A stretch of 21,454 bases of DNA from positions 1 to 21,454 of the forward strand of contig JAAYKS010000041.1 in the NCBI GenBank assembly GCA_012522285.1. The letters run 5' to 3'. This DNA comes from Clostridiaceae bacterium (lineage in GTDB: Bacteria > Bacillota > Clostridia > Saccharofermentanales > UBA5734). Positions 7,286 to 15,766 of this stretch are shown in pieces. Within the stretch, counting starts at the first letter, position 1. Every line of letters begins with the position of its first letter. The translations under genes and the position numbers were made by a program. Below the pieces are notes generated by a model, which did not search any database, had not been told where the DNA came from, and saw only the letters and a list, made by a program, of their open reading frames with translations.

Positions 7286-8226
7286 GGATGCCGGGCGGCA
7301 GAAAAGGATCGATCGCACTGGAAACGGCCATCGCGCTGCCCTTGTTTATTTTCATTGCCATGTCCATCCTCCAGTATCTGGTTGCGGCCGGCAGCGTCTC
7401 ACTCCTTCGCAGCGCCGCCGACAATGCGGCATCCGAAACCGCTCTCCTGATGGCGGCCGCCGAAGCGGCGGAAGTGGACGATGTGGTCGATATGTGGATC
7501 CGGGAACAGATCGGAGACGCAATGGCGGCGGAACGGCTCCGGGATTTCGGGACAAGGTTATTGGCGGAGGTCTTTTTGGAAGAGCGCATGGTCCACTGGT
7601 TGGAGGCAGCCGGAGCAGAGCGCGCCACAAACCGGCTTCTCGATCGCTTTTCCGCATGCATCGAAAGTACGCTGTCCGGAGATACGTTGTATGCCCGGGT
7701 CGAATATCAAATGACGTTGCTAGCGGGGAGTGCAACGGGGACGTTTGACGCGTTGATCCCATTTTTCCCCCGGTCGAACTCTTGTTCGCAAGGTGGGGCG
7801 GGGGAGAGCGATCCCGTCTGGGAGATGGACAATTTTGCGCGCGGGCGGGTTTTCAGAACCAGAAACGGCGGGAATCTTCCGATGGGATATCCGGTGATCG
7901 CATCTTTCAGGGATGGTGTGGCGACTTCGATTCGCAGCATGGACATCACCGCACCGTCTTTGGGAGAGGAAGGGGCGGTATGGGCTGAAGTCCGGGACGA
8001 GATCGATGCCTTGCGCGACTTCGAGGGAACCGACAATCCATGGGGGAAAGAGTCGATCGTGATCAACAGCGGAGACATCCGGCACCGTGTGCTGTTGTTG
8101 ATCCTGCCGGAAAACCAGTACAGCGCCGTCGTCGAAGAACAGCTGGATCAGGCAGCCAACTACGCGGTCATCAACGGGATCGAACTGGCGGTGTTGCGGC
8201 AGGGTGTGTCCCACCGGTTCGAATGA
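7282..8226 (+). CDS. TadE-like pseudopilin
   Basis: A 314-residue protein starting at the ATG that overlaps the upstream stop (ATGA); an upstream in-frame extension lies inside the previous gene and is rejected. The N-terminus has the type IV prepilin pattern: basic RKG, then Ser10-Ile-Ala-Leu-Glu14, with Gly9 at -1 and Glu at +5, followed by a hydrophobic helix (about 15-36). That is a plausible prepilin peptidase site and the TadE signature (GSxxxEtAlalP). The C-terminal part has GDIRHRVLLLIL, a beta-strand-like region of unknown role. TadE proteins are minor pseudopilins of Tad/Flp systems acting at the cell envelope. No TadA ATPase, TadB/C platform or TadV peptidase gene is in the window. 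Confidence 0.75.
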   Translation: MRMPGGRKGSIALETAIALPLFIFIAMSILQYLVAAGSVSLLRSAADNAASETALLMAAAEAAEVDDVVDMWIREQIGDAMAAERLRDFGTRLLAEVFLEERMVHWLEAAGAERATNRLLDRFSACIESTLSGDTLYARVEYQMTLLAGSATGTFDALIPFFPRSNSCSQGGAGESDPVWEMDNFARGRVFRTRNGGNLPMGYPVIASFRDGVATSIRSMDITAPSLGEEGAVWAEVRDEIDALRDFEGTDNPWGKESIVINSGDIRHRVLLLILPENQYSAVVEEQLDQAANYAVINGIELAVLRQGVSHRFE

Positions 8227-8233
8227 GCGTCGC

Positions 8234-8242
8234 AAAGGAGGT
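8234..8242 (+). promoter_or_regulatory. Strong ribosome binding site with no clear gene
   Basis: AAAGGAGGT is a near-perfect anti-16S match, eight bases after the TadE-like stop. Nine bases on is ATG 8252, which opens a 47-codon Arg-rich frame ending at 8395, inside yerC and out of its frame. TTG 8247 is in the yerC frame but only four bases away, and ATG 8274 is in frame but too far. It may drive a leader peptide or an extended yerC; I cannot choose. Confidence 0.45.
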
Positions 8243-8351
8243 TCTATTGCCATGGTTTTGTGCATGGGGTATCATGGTGATGGCTTTCAGGCCAGGCGAT
8301 TCCGGATCGCTTTCCACCTTCGTGCAAGGCATGAACGCAGGGGGAGGTTGG

Positions 8352-8660
8352 ATGAACGACAAATTGCGCGACGAATCTGTCGATCTGTTGTTTGACGCCG
8401 TGCTGTCGCTCAATAACCGGCAGGACTGCTATTCATTTTTTGAAGATATCTGTACCGTATCCGAACTGAAATCCCTCGCGATGCGCCTACATGTGGCCAT
8501 CCTTCTTCAACAGGGCATGAAGTACTCGGATATCTGCGAACGGACCGGGGCCAGCACGGCCACCATCAGTCGCGTCAATCGTTCGTTGTTTTACGGTGCA
8601 GACGGCTATCTGACCGTATTGGACCGGTTGCGCAAAGACGGCAAGATTCCGGACCCCTGA
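8352..8660 (+). CDS. yerC: YerC/YecD-family TrpR-like DNA-binding regulator
   Basis: A 102-residue protein of the TrpR/YerC-YecD family. The N-terminal helices (MNDKLRDESVDLLFDAV) and the core SFFEDICTVSELKSLAMRL lead to a helix-turn-helix with the family signature TGASTATISRV (about 71-81). The usual YerC length is about 100 residues. I chose ATG 8352 because homologous proteins begin at DKLR and GGGGAGG lies four bases upstream, though the frame stays open upstream to 8223. The family resembles the tryptophan repressor, but its ligand and targets in Firmicutes are not well established to my knowledge. It lies between the pseudopilin genes and secA. Confidence 0.88.
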   Translation: MNDKLRDESVDLLFDAVLSLNNRQDCYSFFEDICTVSELKSLAMRLHVAILLQQGMKYSDICERTGASTATISRVNRSLFYGADGYLTVLDRLRKDGKIPDP

Positions 8661-8696
8661 CCGTTCTTCTCCCGACAGAAGAAAGGGATGGACACC

Positions 8697-11519
8697 ATGG
8701 GGCTGATCGAGAAAATAGTCGGCACACACAGTGACAGGGAGATCAAGCGGCTCAAACCGCTGATCGACCAAATCGAATCCCTCAAAGAGACATATAGCGC
8801 GATGGGAGAGCCCGAGCTGAAAGGCACGACGGACCGGCTTCGCGCGCGCCTGGCGTATGGGGAGAGTCTGGACGACATCCTCCCGGACGCGTATGCCGCG
8901 GTCGGCGAGTCCGCCCATCGCGTCATCGGACAGTTTCCTTTCCGCACACAGTTTCTGGGCGGCATCGTCCTGCATCAGGGCCGGATCGCAGAGCTCAAGA
9001 CCGGTGAAGGAAAAACCCTGATGGCGACGCTGCCGGCGTATCTCAACGCGCTGGCCGGACAAGGCGTCCACATCGTCACCGTCAACGACTATCTGGCGCG
9101 GCGCGACAGCGAGTGGATGGGGAAAATATACCGATATCTGGGTTTGTCCGTCGGCTTGATCGTACACGAATTGAACAACGATGAGCGGCGCCAGTCGTAT
9201 GCCTGTGACATCACATACGGGACCAACAACGAATACGGTTTCGACTACCTGCGCGACAACATGGTCACCTACAAAGAAGAGATGGTGCAGCGCGGTCTGC
9301 ATTACTCGATCGTTGACGAAGTCGACAGCATCCTGATCGACGAAGCAAGGACCCCTCTGATCATCTCAGGCATGGGTGGGGAGGCGACCGATCTGTACGG
9401 CCGCGCGGACCAGTTTGTCCGTAGACTCAAAAGACACACGGTGACCGAGTCGGACGACAAGCTCGAACTCGACGCGGTCTCTGAAGACGCGGACTACATC
9501 GTCGACGAAAAGGCGAAAACCGCCGTTCTCACCCCGACCGGGGTGCGCAAGGCGGAGCAGTATTTTAGTGTGGCCAACCTCGCCGACGAGGAAAACTACC
9601 AATTGCAGCACCACATCAACAACGCCCTCAAAGCCCACGGCACCATGTTCCTGGATCAGGCCTATGTCGTCAAAGACGGAGAAGTCATCATCGTCGACGA
9701 CTTCACCGGACGCCTGATGTTGGGCAGACGGTACAGCGACGGACTGCATCAGGCGATCGAAGCCAAGGAAGGCGTCAAGATCGAGCGCGAAAACAAAACG
9801 CTCGCGACCATCACATTCCAGAATTATTTCCGTATGTATCGCAAATTGGCGGGAATGACCGGTACCGCAGCGACGGAAGAAAACGAATTCCGGGAGATCT
9901 ATAGCCTGGATGTCGTTTGCGTACCCACCAATCGACCGATGATCCGTGACGACCGTCCGGACGCGGTCTACAAGACCATACGGGGCAAATACACCTCGAT
10001 TCTCGAGGATGTCAAGGAAATCCACAAAACCGGCCAGCCGATTCTGGTCGGAACCGTTTCCGTGGAGCGGTCTGAATTTTTGTCGGAACTCTTCCGCAAA
10101 AACGGGATCGAGCACAATGTGCTGAACGCAAAGCACCACCAGCGCGAAGCTGAGATCGTCGCGCAGGCCGGACGCTTCGGCGCTGTGACCATCGCGACTA
10201 ACATGGCCGGCCGCGGTACCGATATTCTGCTGGGCGGCAACCCCGAGTATCTTGCGCGCCAGGAACTCAGGAGACAGGGATTTGATGAAGAGCTGATCGA
10301 GTCCTCGACCGCATACAACGAAACCGACGACGAGACGATTCTGGACGCGCGCCGGCGTTACAAAGAACTGCATGAGCGGTTCAAAATCCAGATTGCGGAA
10401 GAGCATAAAAGAGTCGTAGAGGCCGGCGGGCTGTGTATCATCGGCACCGAACGGCATGAGTCCAGGCGCATTGACAACCAGCTTCGCGGCCGATCGGGCC
10501 GCCAGGGCGACCCGGGAATGAGCCGGTTTTATCTCTCCCTGGAAGACGACCTCATGCGCCTGTTTGGCGGAGAACGGATCCAGGGACTGTTTGGCGCGCT
10601 GGGTGTCGAAGAAGACATGCAGATCGAGCATCGAATGCTTTCCAACGTGATCGAGAATGCGCAGAAACGAGTCGAAGGGCGCAACTTCGGTATCCGCAAA
10701 ACCGTTCTGGAATACGACGACGTCATGAACCAGCAGCGGAACCTGATCTACGAACAGCGGAGAAAAGTGCTGGACGGCAGTGACCTTCATGCGACCTATA
10801 GCCGCATGATCCGCGATGTCTCGGAGGAAATCGTACGCGGCTTCTGTCAGGACGGTGTGCCTTCCGTCGAATGGGACGCGCGCGCTCTGGGGGCTTCACT
10901 GCGCGACCTTTTTGGCGAGCTACCGGTCATTCAGAAACTCTCAGCTGCTTTCAAGCAAGGAATCAGCGTTGAAGAGACGATCGATATGGCTGCCGAAGAC
11001 GCGTTGGCGCGGTATGACGCGCGAGAGCGGGAACTTGGCGCGGAACTGACACGCGAGGCGGAGCGGCTGGTTATGCTGCGTGTGGTCGATGAAAAATGGA
11101 TGGACCACATCGACATGATGGACGACCTCCGCGACAGCATCGGCATGCGGGGATATGCCCAGCACAACCCGGTGATCGAGTACAAGCGCGAAGGATTTGA
11201 CATGTTCGATAGCATGAATCGTGCGATCCGGCAGGACGCGGTCCGCCTGATGATGCGCGCCACCTTCTCAGCCGGCAAGACCATGCGGCGCAAAAGCGCG
11301 GTCAATGAGGTGTCGGAAGGCTTTGGATCCACGGGATTTGGTGCGGATCAAGCCGCTCCGTCCGCCCCGACGGAATCTCCCGCCGGCCAGGTGAGACCCG
11401 GACAAGGCGGGGAGTCCCGCGTGCCGGTTAAACGTGCCGCCGCGAAAGTCGGGCGAAACGATCCCTGTCCGTGCGGCAGCGGGAAGAAATACAAGAACTG
11501 CTGCGGTAAAAACGAGTGA
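8697..11519 (+). CDS. secA: Preprotein translocase ATPase SecA
   Basis: A 940-residue, full-length SecA, the motor that pushes preproteins through SecYEG. Walker A is TGEGKT (102-107); the DEAD-type Walker B is DEVDS (207-211) followed by LIDEARTPLIIS. The second nucleotide-binding domain has ATNMAGRGTDI and GRSGRQGDPG. A linker near residue 890 leads to a C-terminal zinc finger CPCGSGKKYKNCC that in other bacteria binds SecB or phospholipid. I start at ATG 8697 (MGLIEK, the usual SecA beginning), nine bases from AAAGGG, rather than ATG 8688, which abuts the ribosome binding site. prfB, a frequent secA neighbour in Firmicutes, is absent; the next gene begins 14 bases later. Confidence 0.97.
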   Translation: MGLIEKIVGTHSDREIKRLKPLIDQIESLKETYSAMGEPELKGTTDRLRARLAYGESLDDILPDAYAAVGESAHRVIGQFPFRTQFLGGIVLHQGRIAELKTGEGKTLMATLPAYLNALAGQGVHIVTVNDYLARRDSEWMGKIYRYLGLSVGLIVHELNNDERRQSYACDITYGTNNEYGFDYLRDNMVTYKEEMVQRGLHYSIVDEVDSILIDEARTPLIISGMGGEATDLYGRADQFVRRLKRHTVTESDDKLELDAVSEDADYIVDEKAKTAVLTPTGVRKAEQYFSVANLADEENYQLQHHINNALKAHGTMFLDQAYVVKDGEVIIVDDFTGRLMLGRRYSDGLHQAIEAKEGVKIERENKTLATITFQNYFRMYRKLAGMTGTAATEENEFREIYSLDVVCVPTNRPMIRDDRPDAVYKTIRGKYTSILEDVKEIHKTGQPILVGTVSVERSEFLSELFRKNGIEHNVLNAKHHQREAEIVAQAGRFGAVTIATNMAGRGTDILLGGNPEYLARQELRRQGFDEELIESSTAYNETDDETILDARRRYKELHERFKIQIAEEHKRVVEAGGLCIIGTERHESRRIDNQLRGRSGRQGDPGMSRFYLSLEDDLMRLFGGERIQGLFGALGVEEDMQIEHRMLSNVIENAQKRVEGRNFGIRKTVLEYDDVMNQQRNLIYEQRRKVLDGSDLHATYSRMIRDVSEEIVRGFCQDGVPSVEWDARALGASLRDLFGELPVIQKLSAAFKQGISVEETIDMAAEDALARYDARERELGAELTREAERLVMLRVVDEKWMDHIDMMDDLRDSIGMRGYAQHNPVIEYKREGFDMFDSMNRAIRQDAVRLMMRATFSAGKTMRRKSAVNEVSEGFGSTGFGADQAAPSAPTESPAGQVRPGQGGESRVPVKRAAAKVGRNDPCPCGSGKKYKNCCGKNE

Positions 11520-11533
11520 GGGGGAAGCGGTAG

Positions 11534-12781
11534 ATGACCGATGGTTCGGAGATGGAAAAAATCGTAGATAACGGAAATCGAAAAATCGCATGGGCGAAGC
11601 GCAACATGCCGGTGCTCTCGATCCTCGAGCGCACCTTTCGGGAGGAACAGCCCTTCCGGGGCTTGCGGATCGCGGTCAGTGTACACGTAGAAGCCAAGAC
11701 GGCCTGTCTGGCGTTGATGCTGGAGCAGGGTGGGGCGGACGTCTCACTGACCGGGTGCAACCCGCTTTCGACGCAGGACGATGTCGCCGCCGCACTCGCA
11801 GCGCGCGGCATGAAGGTGTTTTGTAAATACGGTGCCGATCCGGCGCTCTACCGCAGACATTTGGTCGAGACACTCTCCTGCGTCCCGCATCTTGTCATCG
11901 ACGACGGAGGAGACCTCGCGGAACTGCTTCACACCTCCCATACGGACCTCGGGCGCGAGATCATCGGCGGATGCGAAGAGACCACCACGGGGGTGCACCG
12001 GCTTCGCATTCTCGAGCGGGAAGGGAAACTCCGCTATCCCTGTTTGGCAGTCAACGACGCGCGATGCAAGCATTTGTTCGACAACCGCTTCGGAACCGGC
12101 CAATCGGTATGGACCGCGATCATGTCTGCGACCAATCTGGTGGTGGCGGGCAAACATGTCGTGGTCGCAGGGTTTGGCATGTGCGGCAAAGGGGTCGCTC
12201 TGCGCGCCAAAGGATTGGGAGCGCACGTGATCGTCACGGAAGTGGACCCGGTGATGGCGTGCGAGGCCATGATGGAGGGTTACACCGTATTGCCAATGTC
12301 CGAGGCAGCCCCTATTGGAGATGTTTTCGTAACCGTAACAGGATGTAACGACGTTATAACGAAAGAACACTTTTCTGTCATGAAAGATGGAGCCATTCTG
12401 TCGAATGCCGGCCACTTTGATGTCGAAGTCAACATACGGGAACTGTCCGAGGCAGCGGTAGAGGAACGGGAAGTGCGTGCCGGTGTCGACGGTTACAGGA
12501 TGCCGGATGGTCGGTGGCTGTACCTGTTGGCGAAGGGGCGTTTGGTGAATCTGGCGGCGGGAGACGGGCATCCGGCCGAAATCATGGATATGAGTTTTTC
12601 GCTGCAGGCGTTGAGTGCGGCCCATATGGCTCTGCATGGGCGTACGCTCGAGAACAAGGTATACGATCTTCCCCCAGCGCTGGACACCCGTGTCGCGGAA
12701 CTGCTGCTGGAATCCAAGGCCATGCAGATCGACCATCTCACGCCCGAACAGGAATTCTATATCGGCAACTGGAGCATCTGA
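11534..12781 (+). CDS. ahcY: Adenosylhomocysteinase family (possibly S-inosylhomocysteine hydrolase)
   Basis: A 415-residue short-form SAH hydrolase like those of Thermotoga and archaea, lacking the roughly 40-residue insert of many bacterial and plant enzymes. The enzyme splits S-adenosylhomocysteine into homocysteine and adenosine using bound NAD. Catalytic positions of the human enzyme are all kept: His51 (55), Asp124 (131), Glu149 (156), Lys179 (186) and Asp183 (190). The NAD loop GFGMCGKG is at 213-220. In the HVEAKTA segment (51-57), the human Thr57 and Glu59 are replaced by Glu53 and Lys55. Glu59 is the side chain that contacts the adenine amine, so the ring specificity may differ. A GAGGGGG ribosome binding site precedes ATG 11534. 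mtaD follows after 24 bases. Family certain; exact substrate uncertain. Confidence 0.93.
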   Translation: MTDGSEMEKIVDNGNRKIAWAKRNMPVLSILERTFREEQPFRGLRIAVSVHVEAKTACLALMLEQGGADVSLTGCNPLSTQDDVAAALAARGMKVFCKYGADPALYRRHLVETLSCVPHLVIDDGGDLAELLHTSHTDLGREIIGGCEETTTGVHRLRILEREGKLRYPCLAVNDARCKHLFDNRFGTGQSVWTAIMSATNLVVAGKHVVVAGFGMCGKGVALRAKGLGAHVIVTEVDPVMACEAMMEGYTVLPMSEAAPIGDVFVTVTGCNDVITKEHFSVMKDGAILSNAGHFDVEVNIRELSEAAVEEREVRAGVDGYRMPDGRWLYLLAKGRLVNLAAGDGHPAEIMDMSFSLQALSAAHMALHGRTLENKVYDLPPALDTRVAELLLESKAMQIDHLTPEQEFYIGNWSI

Positions 12782-12805
12782 CAGACTGGTCTGGGGAGGA
12801 CACCT

Positions 12806-14146
12806 GTGGATAACGGACTTCCGATTCTGTTCCGATCGTATACCGTGGTGACACCCGACGCGGCTGCGGGAGTTGCGGTCACCGAAGAGGCTCATGTCGC
12901 CGTGGTCGGGAACCGGATCGAGTATGTCGGTACCGATCTGGCTGCCGCTACACAGATTCTCGGTTCGGGCCCGCATGTCGAATATGCCGGGCGCGGCAAA
13001 TTGCTGCTGCCGGCCTTTGCGAATGCGCATGGACATACCGCCATGGTGCTGATGCGCAACGCAGCGGACGATCTCAATCTCCACGACTGGCTGTTTCAGG
13101 TCATATTCCCGATGGAGAAGCGGTTGCGCCGCCAGGACGTCTACAACGGATCTCTGCTCGGCATCGCCCAGATGATCCGCTCGGGGACCGGTGCGTGTGC
13201 GGACATGTATTTCCACTCCGACGTCACGGTGGAGGCGGCAGTCACCGCCGGTATTCGGATGAATCTGTGCAGCGAAGGCAAGGTATCCGGCCCCGAACCC
13301 GGCTCGATCACAGTCCGTCCGGACATGCTGGAGGATTTTGTCAGGCTCTGCAAATCGACCGGCGAGGGGCGGATCCAGCCATCACTGGAAATTCACTCGG
13401 TTTATCTGTACGACGAAGCTCTCTATCCCGCATTGGCAGAGATGGCAAAAGCGGCCGGAATCTCGATTCAAACCCATCTGGCGGAAACCCGCAAAGAAGT
13501 CGAAGATTGCGTCGCGCGCTATGGGCGGCGCCCTGTTGAACAGATGGAGCGATTTGGCATATTCGAGGTGCCCTGTCTGGCTGCGCATGCCGTCTATCTC
13601 GATGCGCAGGAGATGGAGTTGCTGTCAGCAAAAGATGTGACGCTGGTCCACAACCCTTCCAGCAACATGAAACTGGGGAGTGGGGTGGCTCCGGTCTGTG
13701 CACAGTTGGCAAGTGGCATTCCGGTGGCGCTTGGCACCGACGGCGCGGCCAGCAACAACACCCTGGACATCTACCGCGAGATGCGGCTGGCGGCTTTTCT
13801 GGCCAAAGGCAACGCACTGGACGCTTCCGCCTTGCCGGCCGCGACGGTGCTGCGGATGGCCACGGATACAGGGATGAAAGCCATGGGATTTGCCGATTCC
13901 GGACGGATCGAAGCGGGGGCGAAGGCAGATCTGCAGATTCTCGACACCGGAGATCTGTCGCTGTGCCCGTTGGGCGACCCCTTGTCCGCGATCGTCTACA
14001 GCGCGGATTCCTGTGCGGTCGAATCGTTGATGGTAGATGGACGCATGTTGATGCACAAACGCGAATTGTTGACACTGGATGAGGAGCGAATCCGATACGA
14101 AGCGGCACGATCCGCGCGCTATATCACGGGGGGAACAGAGAGCTGA
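12806..14146 (+). CDS. mtaD: 5-methylthioadenosine/S-adenosylhomocysteine deaminase
   Basis: A 446-residue amidohydrolase of the MTA/SAH deaminase (TrzA/AtzA-like) group, full length, starting at GTG 12806 with GGGGAGGA five bases upstream. It deaminates the adenine ring of MTA or SAH to the inosine form plus ammonia. Metal and catalytic residues are visible: His75 and His77 in NAHGHT, His224 and Glu227 in THLAET, His261 in AAHAVY, and Asp312 in GTDGAASNN. The segment NPSSNMKLGSG (283-293) is typical of this group. It sits between the SAH hydrolase homologue and a nucleoside phosphorylase, which supports a role in nucleoside/methyl-cycle turnover. Guanine deaminase is an alternative member of the superfamily, but these motifs fit MtaD better. 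Confidence 0.9.
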   Translation: MDNGLPILFRSYTVVTPDAAAGVAVTEEAHVAVVGNRIEYVGTDLAAATQILGSGPHVEYAGRGKLLLPAFANAHGHTAMVLMRNAADDLNLHDWLFQVIFPMEKRLRRQDVYNGSLLGIAQMIRSGTGACADMYFHSDVTVEAAVTAGIRMNLCSEGKVSGPEPGSITVRPDMLEDFVRLCKSTGEGRIQPSLEIHSVYLYDEALYPALAEMAKAAGISIQTHLAETRKEVEDCVARYGRRPVEQMERFGIFEVPCLAAHAVYLDAQEMELLSAKDVTLVHNPSSNMKLGSGVAPVCAQLASGIPVALGTDGAASNNTLDIYREMRLAAFLAKGNALDASALPAATVLRMATDTGMKAMGFADSGRIEAGAKADLQILDTGDLSLCPLGDPLSAIVYSADSCAVESLMVDGRMLMHKRELLTLDEERIRYEAARSARYITGGTES

Positions 14147-14151
14147 CGGAC

Positions 14152-15471
14152 ATGGAGATGGTCGATCTGATCGTAAAAAAGCGACAAGGCGGTACACTTT
14201 CGGCAGAGGAACTGCAATGGTTTGTCCGCGGAGTGACAGACGACAGCCTACCGGACTATCAGGTGTCCGCCATGCTGATGGCCATGTTTTTACAGGGCCT
14301 CGATGAAAGCGAAACCGCGCTCCTGACGGTCGCGATGGCGGATAGCGGAGACCGGATCGATCTGACATCGGTTCCCGGTATCAAAGTGGACAAGCATTCC
14401 ACCGGCGGCGTCGCCGATACAACCACCTTGCTTTTGGTGCCGATGGTCGCGGCATGTGGAGTTCCGGTCATGAAGATGTCCGGCCGGGGTCTTGGCTTTA
14501 CCGGCGGCACGCTGGACAAACTGGAAAGCATCCCGGGGTTTCGCGTCGGATTGACGGTGGAGGAGGCGGTGGCACAATGCCGCCGGATCGGCGCGGTCAT
14601 TATGGGGCAGACCGGTGATCTGTGTCCGGCCGACCGCAAACTCTATGCGTTGCGCGACGTCACAGGCACAGTGGATTCGATCCCGTTGATCGCCGCCAGC
14701 ATCATGTCCAAAAAAATCGCCGCGGGTGCGGATGCGGTCGTTTTGGATGTGAAATGCGGCAACGGCGCATTTATGAAAACCCTGGATGAGGCCCGCCGGT
14801 TGTCTGCGTCCATGGTCGGGATCGGGAAAGCGGCCGGTCGGGATGTCGCGGCGGTGATTTCATCGATGGATCAGCCGCTGGGGTCACATGTCGGCAACGC
14901 GCTTGAGGTGGCCGAGGCAATCGATGTGCTGTCCGGACGCACCGCGGGAGATCTGCTCGAAGTCGCGGTCACCCTCGGTGCCCACATGCTGGTGCTCGCG
15001 CGCGGAGCGGATTCGATCGCACATGGCCGCCAACGCTTGATGGATCACCTGAGAGACGGAAGCGCACTGGAGAAACTGCGGGAGCTGATCGCGGCGCAAG
15101 GCGGGGATCCGGCGGTGTGTGACGATACGAGCCGATTGCCAACCGCACGGGTCGTGCGGGCATTGCGAACCGCACGGGACGGGTTTATTGGGTCTATGGA
15201 CACCGCGGGGATCGGCCATGTGTTTGTACGCCTGGGTGGCGGCCGGCTGACCAAAGGCCAGCCGGTCGATCCTGCGGCAGGCCTTGTCCTCTCCGGCAGA
15301 ATCGGTGATCGTGTGCGAGCGGGGGATGTGCTTGTCAGCGTCCACGGCGCAACCGAAGAGGCCGTCGGTCAGGGGATCCGCGCGCTGGAGACCTGCATCC
15401 GTATCGTTGATGAAAAACCGGAACTGCCGCGCAACGTATTGGAGATCGTCATGGCAGACGATGTGTCTTGA
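14152..15471 (+). CDS. pdp: Pyrimidine-nucleoside phosphorylase
   Basis: A 439-residue member of the thymidine/pyrimidine nucleoside phosphorylase family, full length. It converts uridine, thymidine or deoxyuridine plus phosphate into the base and (deoxy)ribose 1-phosphate. Conserved elements are KVDKHSTGGVADTTTL (78-93, phosphate and K+ binding, with Ala88 where Bacillus has Gly), the signature SGRGLGFTGGTLDKLES (110-126), and substrate residues Arg168, Ser183 and Lys187 at the Geobacillus/Bacillus numbering. The start MEMVDLI matches the Bacillus protein's beginning. It follows mtaD after five bases and is last before the bidirectional terminator. Thymidine phosphorylase (DeoA) is the alternative name. 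Confidence 0.93.
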   Translation: MEMVDLIVKKRQGGTLSAEELQWFVRGVTDDSLPDYQVSAMLMAMFLQGLDESETALLTVAMADSGDRIDLTSVPGIKVDKHSTGGVADTTTLLLVPMVAACGVPVMKMSGRGLGFTGGTLDKLESIPGFRVGLTVEEAVAQCRRIGAVIMGQTGDLCPADRKLYALRDVTGTVDSIPLIAASIMSKKIAAGADAVVLDVKCGNGAFMKTLDEARRLSASMVGIGKAAGRDVAAVISSMDQPLGSHVGNALEVAEAIDVLSGRTAGDLLEVAVTLGAHMLVLARGADSIAHGRQRLMDHLRDGSALEKLRELIAAQGGDPAVCDDTSRLPTARVVRALRTARDGFIGSMDTAGIGHVFVRLGGGRLTKGQPVDPAAGLVLSGRIGDRVRAGDVLVSVHGATEEAVGQGIRALETCIRIVDEKPELPRNVLEIVMADDVS

Positions 15472-15556
15472 CGGGGGTTGATGCGATACAGACTCCCTCC
15501 GGCCAACCCCATCGTCCGGAGACCATGCGCGACGCGGACGTATTTCTTCCGGCATG

Positions 15557-15596
15557 AAAAATGCGCGACTCCGCCGTGTTGGAAGCGCGCATTTTT
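15557..15596. terminator. Bidirectional terminator between pdp and tRNA-Thr
   Basis: AAAAATGCGCG (15557-15567) and CGCGCATTTTT (15586-15596) form an 11-bp perfect stem around an 18-base loop. Because A5 opens and T5 closes it, each strand ends in a U-run, so it can stop transcription from pdp on the plus strand and from tRNA-Thr on the minus strand. Its last base is also the A of the encoded CCA of the tRNA. The preceding 85 bases after pdp hold nothing else I recognise. Confidence 0.8.
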
Positions 15597-15670
15597 GGAG
15601 CCGATGGAGAGAGTCGAACTCTCGACCTATTCATTACGAGTGAATTGCTCTACCACTGAGCCACATCGGC
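15596..15670 (-). tRNA. tRNA-Thr (anticodon CGU)
   Basis: Read on the minus strand, GCCGATG at the 5' end pairs with CATCGGC. The D arm has GCTCAGTGGTAGAGC, and the anticodon stem ATTCA/TGAAT encloses the loop CTCGTAA, giving anticodon CGT (reads ACG). The T arm is GAGAG-TTCGACT-CTCTC. The discriminator is T, and CCA is encoded at 15596-15598. It is a single gene transcribed toward pdp, with a strong promoter upstream and a terminator directly abutting its CCA. Confidence 0.96.
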
Positions 15671-15709
15671 AAGTACGGGACAACCGTGATGCATGTCTGG
15701 TCCCATAAG

Positions 15710-15738
15710 AATATAGGAACTCCAGGCCTTTCTGTCAA
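15710..15738 (-). promoter_or_regulatory. Promoter of tRNA-Thr
   Basis: On the minus strand a perfect TTGACA (15733-15738) is followed after 17 bases by TATATT (15710-15715). The start would be near 15703, leaving a 5' leader of about 33 bases before the mature tRNA. It is divergent from the extended -10 promoter of the solute-binding protein gene. Confidence 0.8.
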
Positions 15739-15766
15739 GTCCGATCCCTGGTGCCGACCCTGTGTT

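Noticed and set aside
9366..10790. 474-codon minus-strand frame opposite secA
   Set aside because: It is an antisense shadow of a GC-rich, strongly conserved gene; no ribosome binding site or recognisable motif.
11744..13216. 490-codon minus-strand frame opposite ahcY and mtaD
   Set aside because: It is the mirror of two well-identified genes, with composition (His/Arg-rich) typical of antisense frames.
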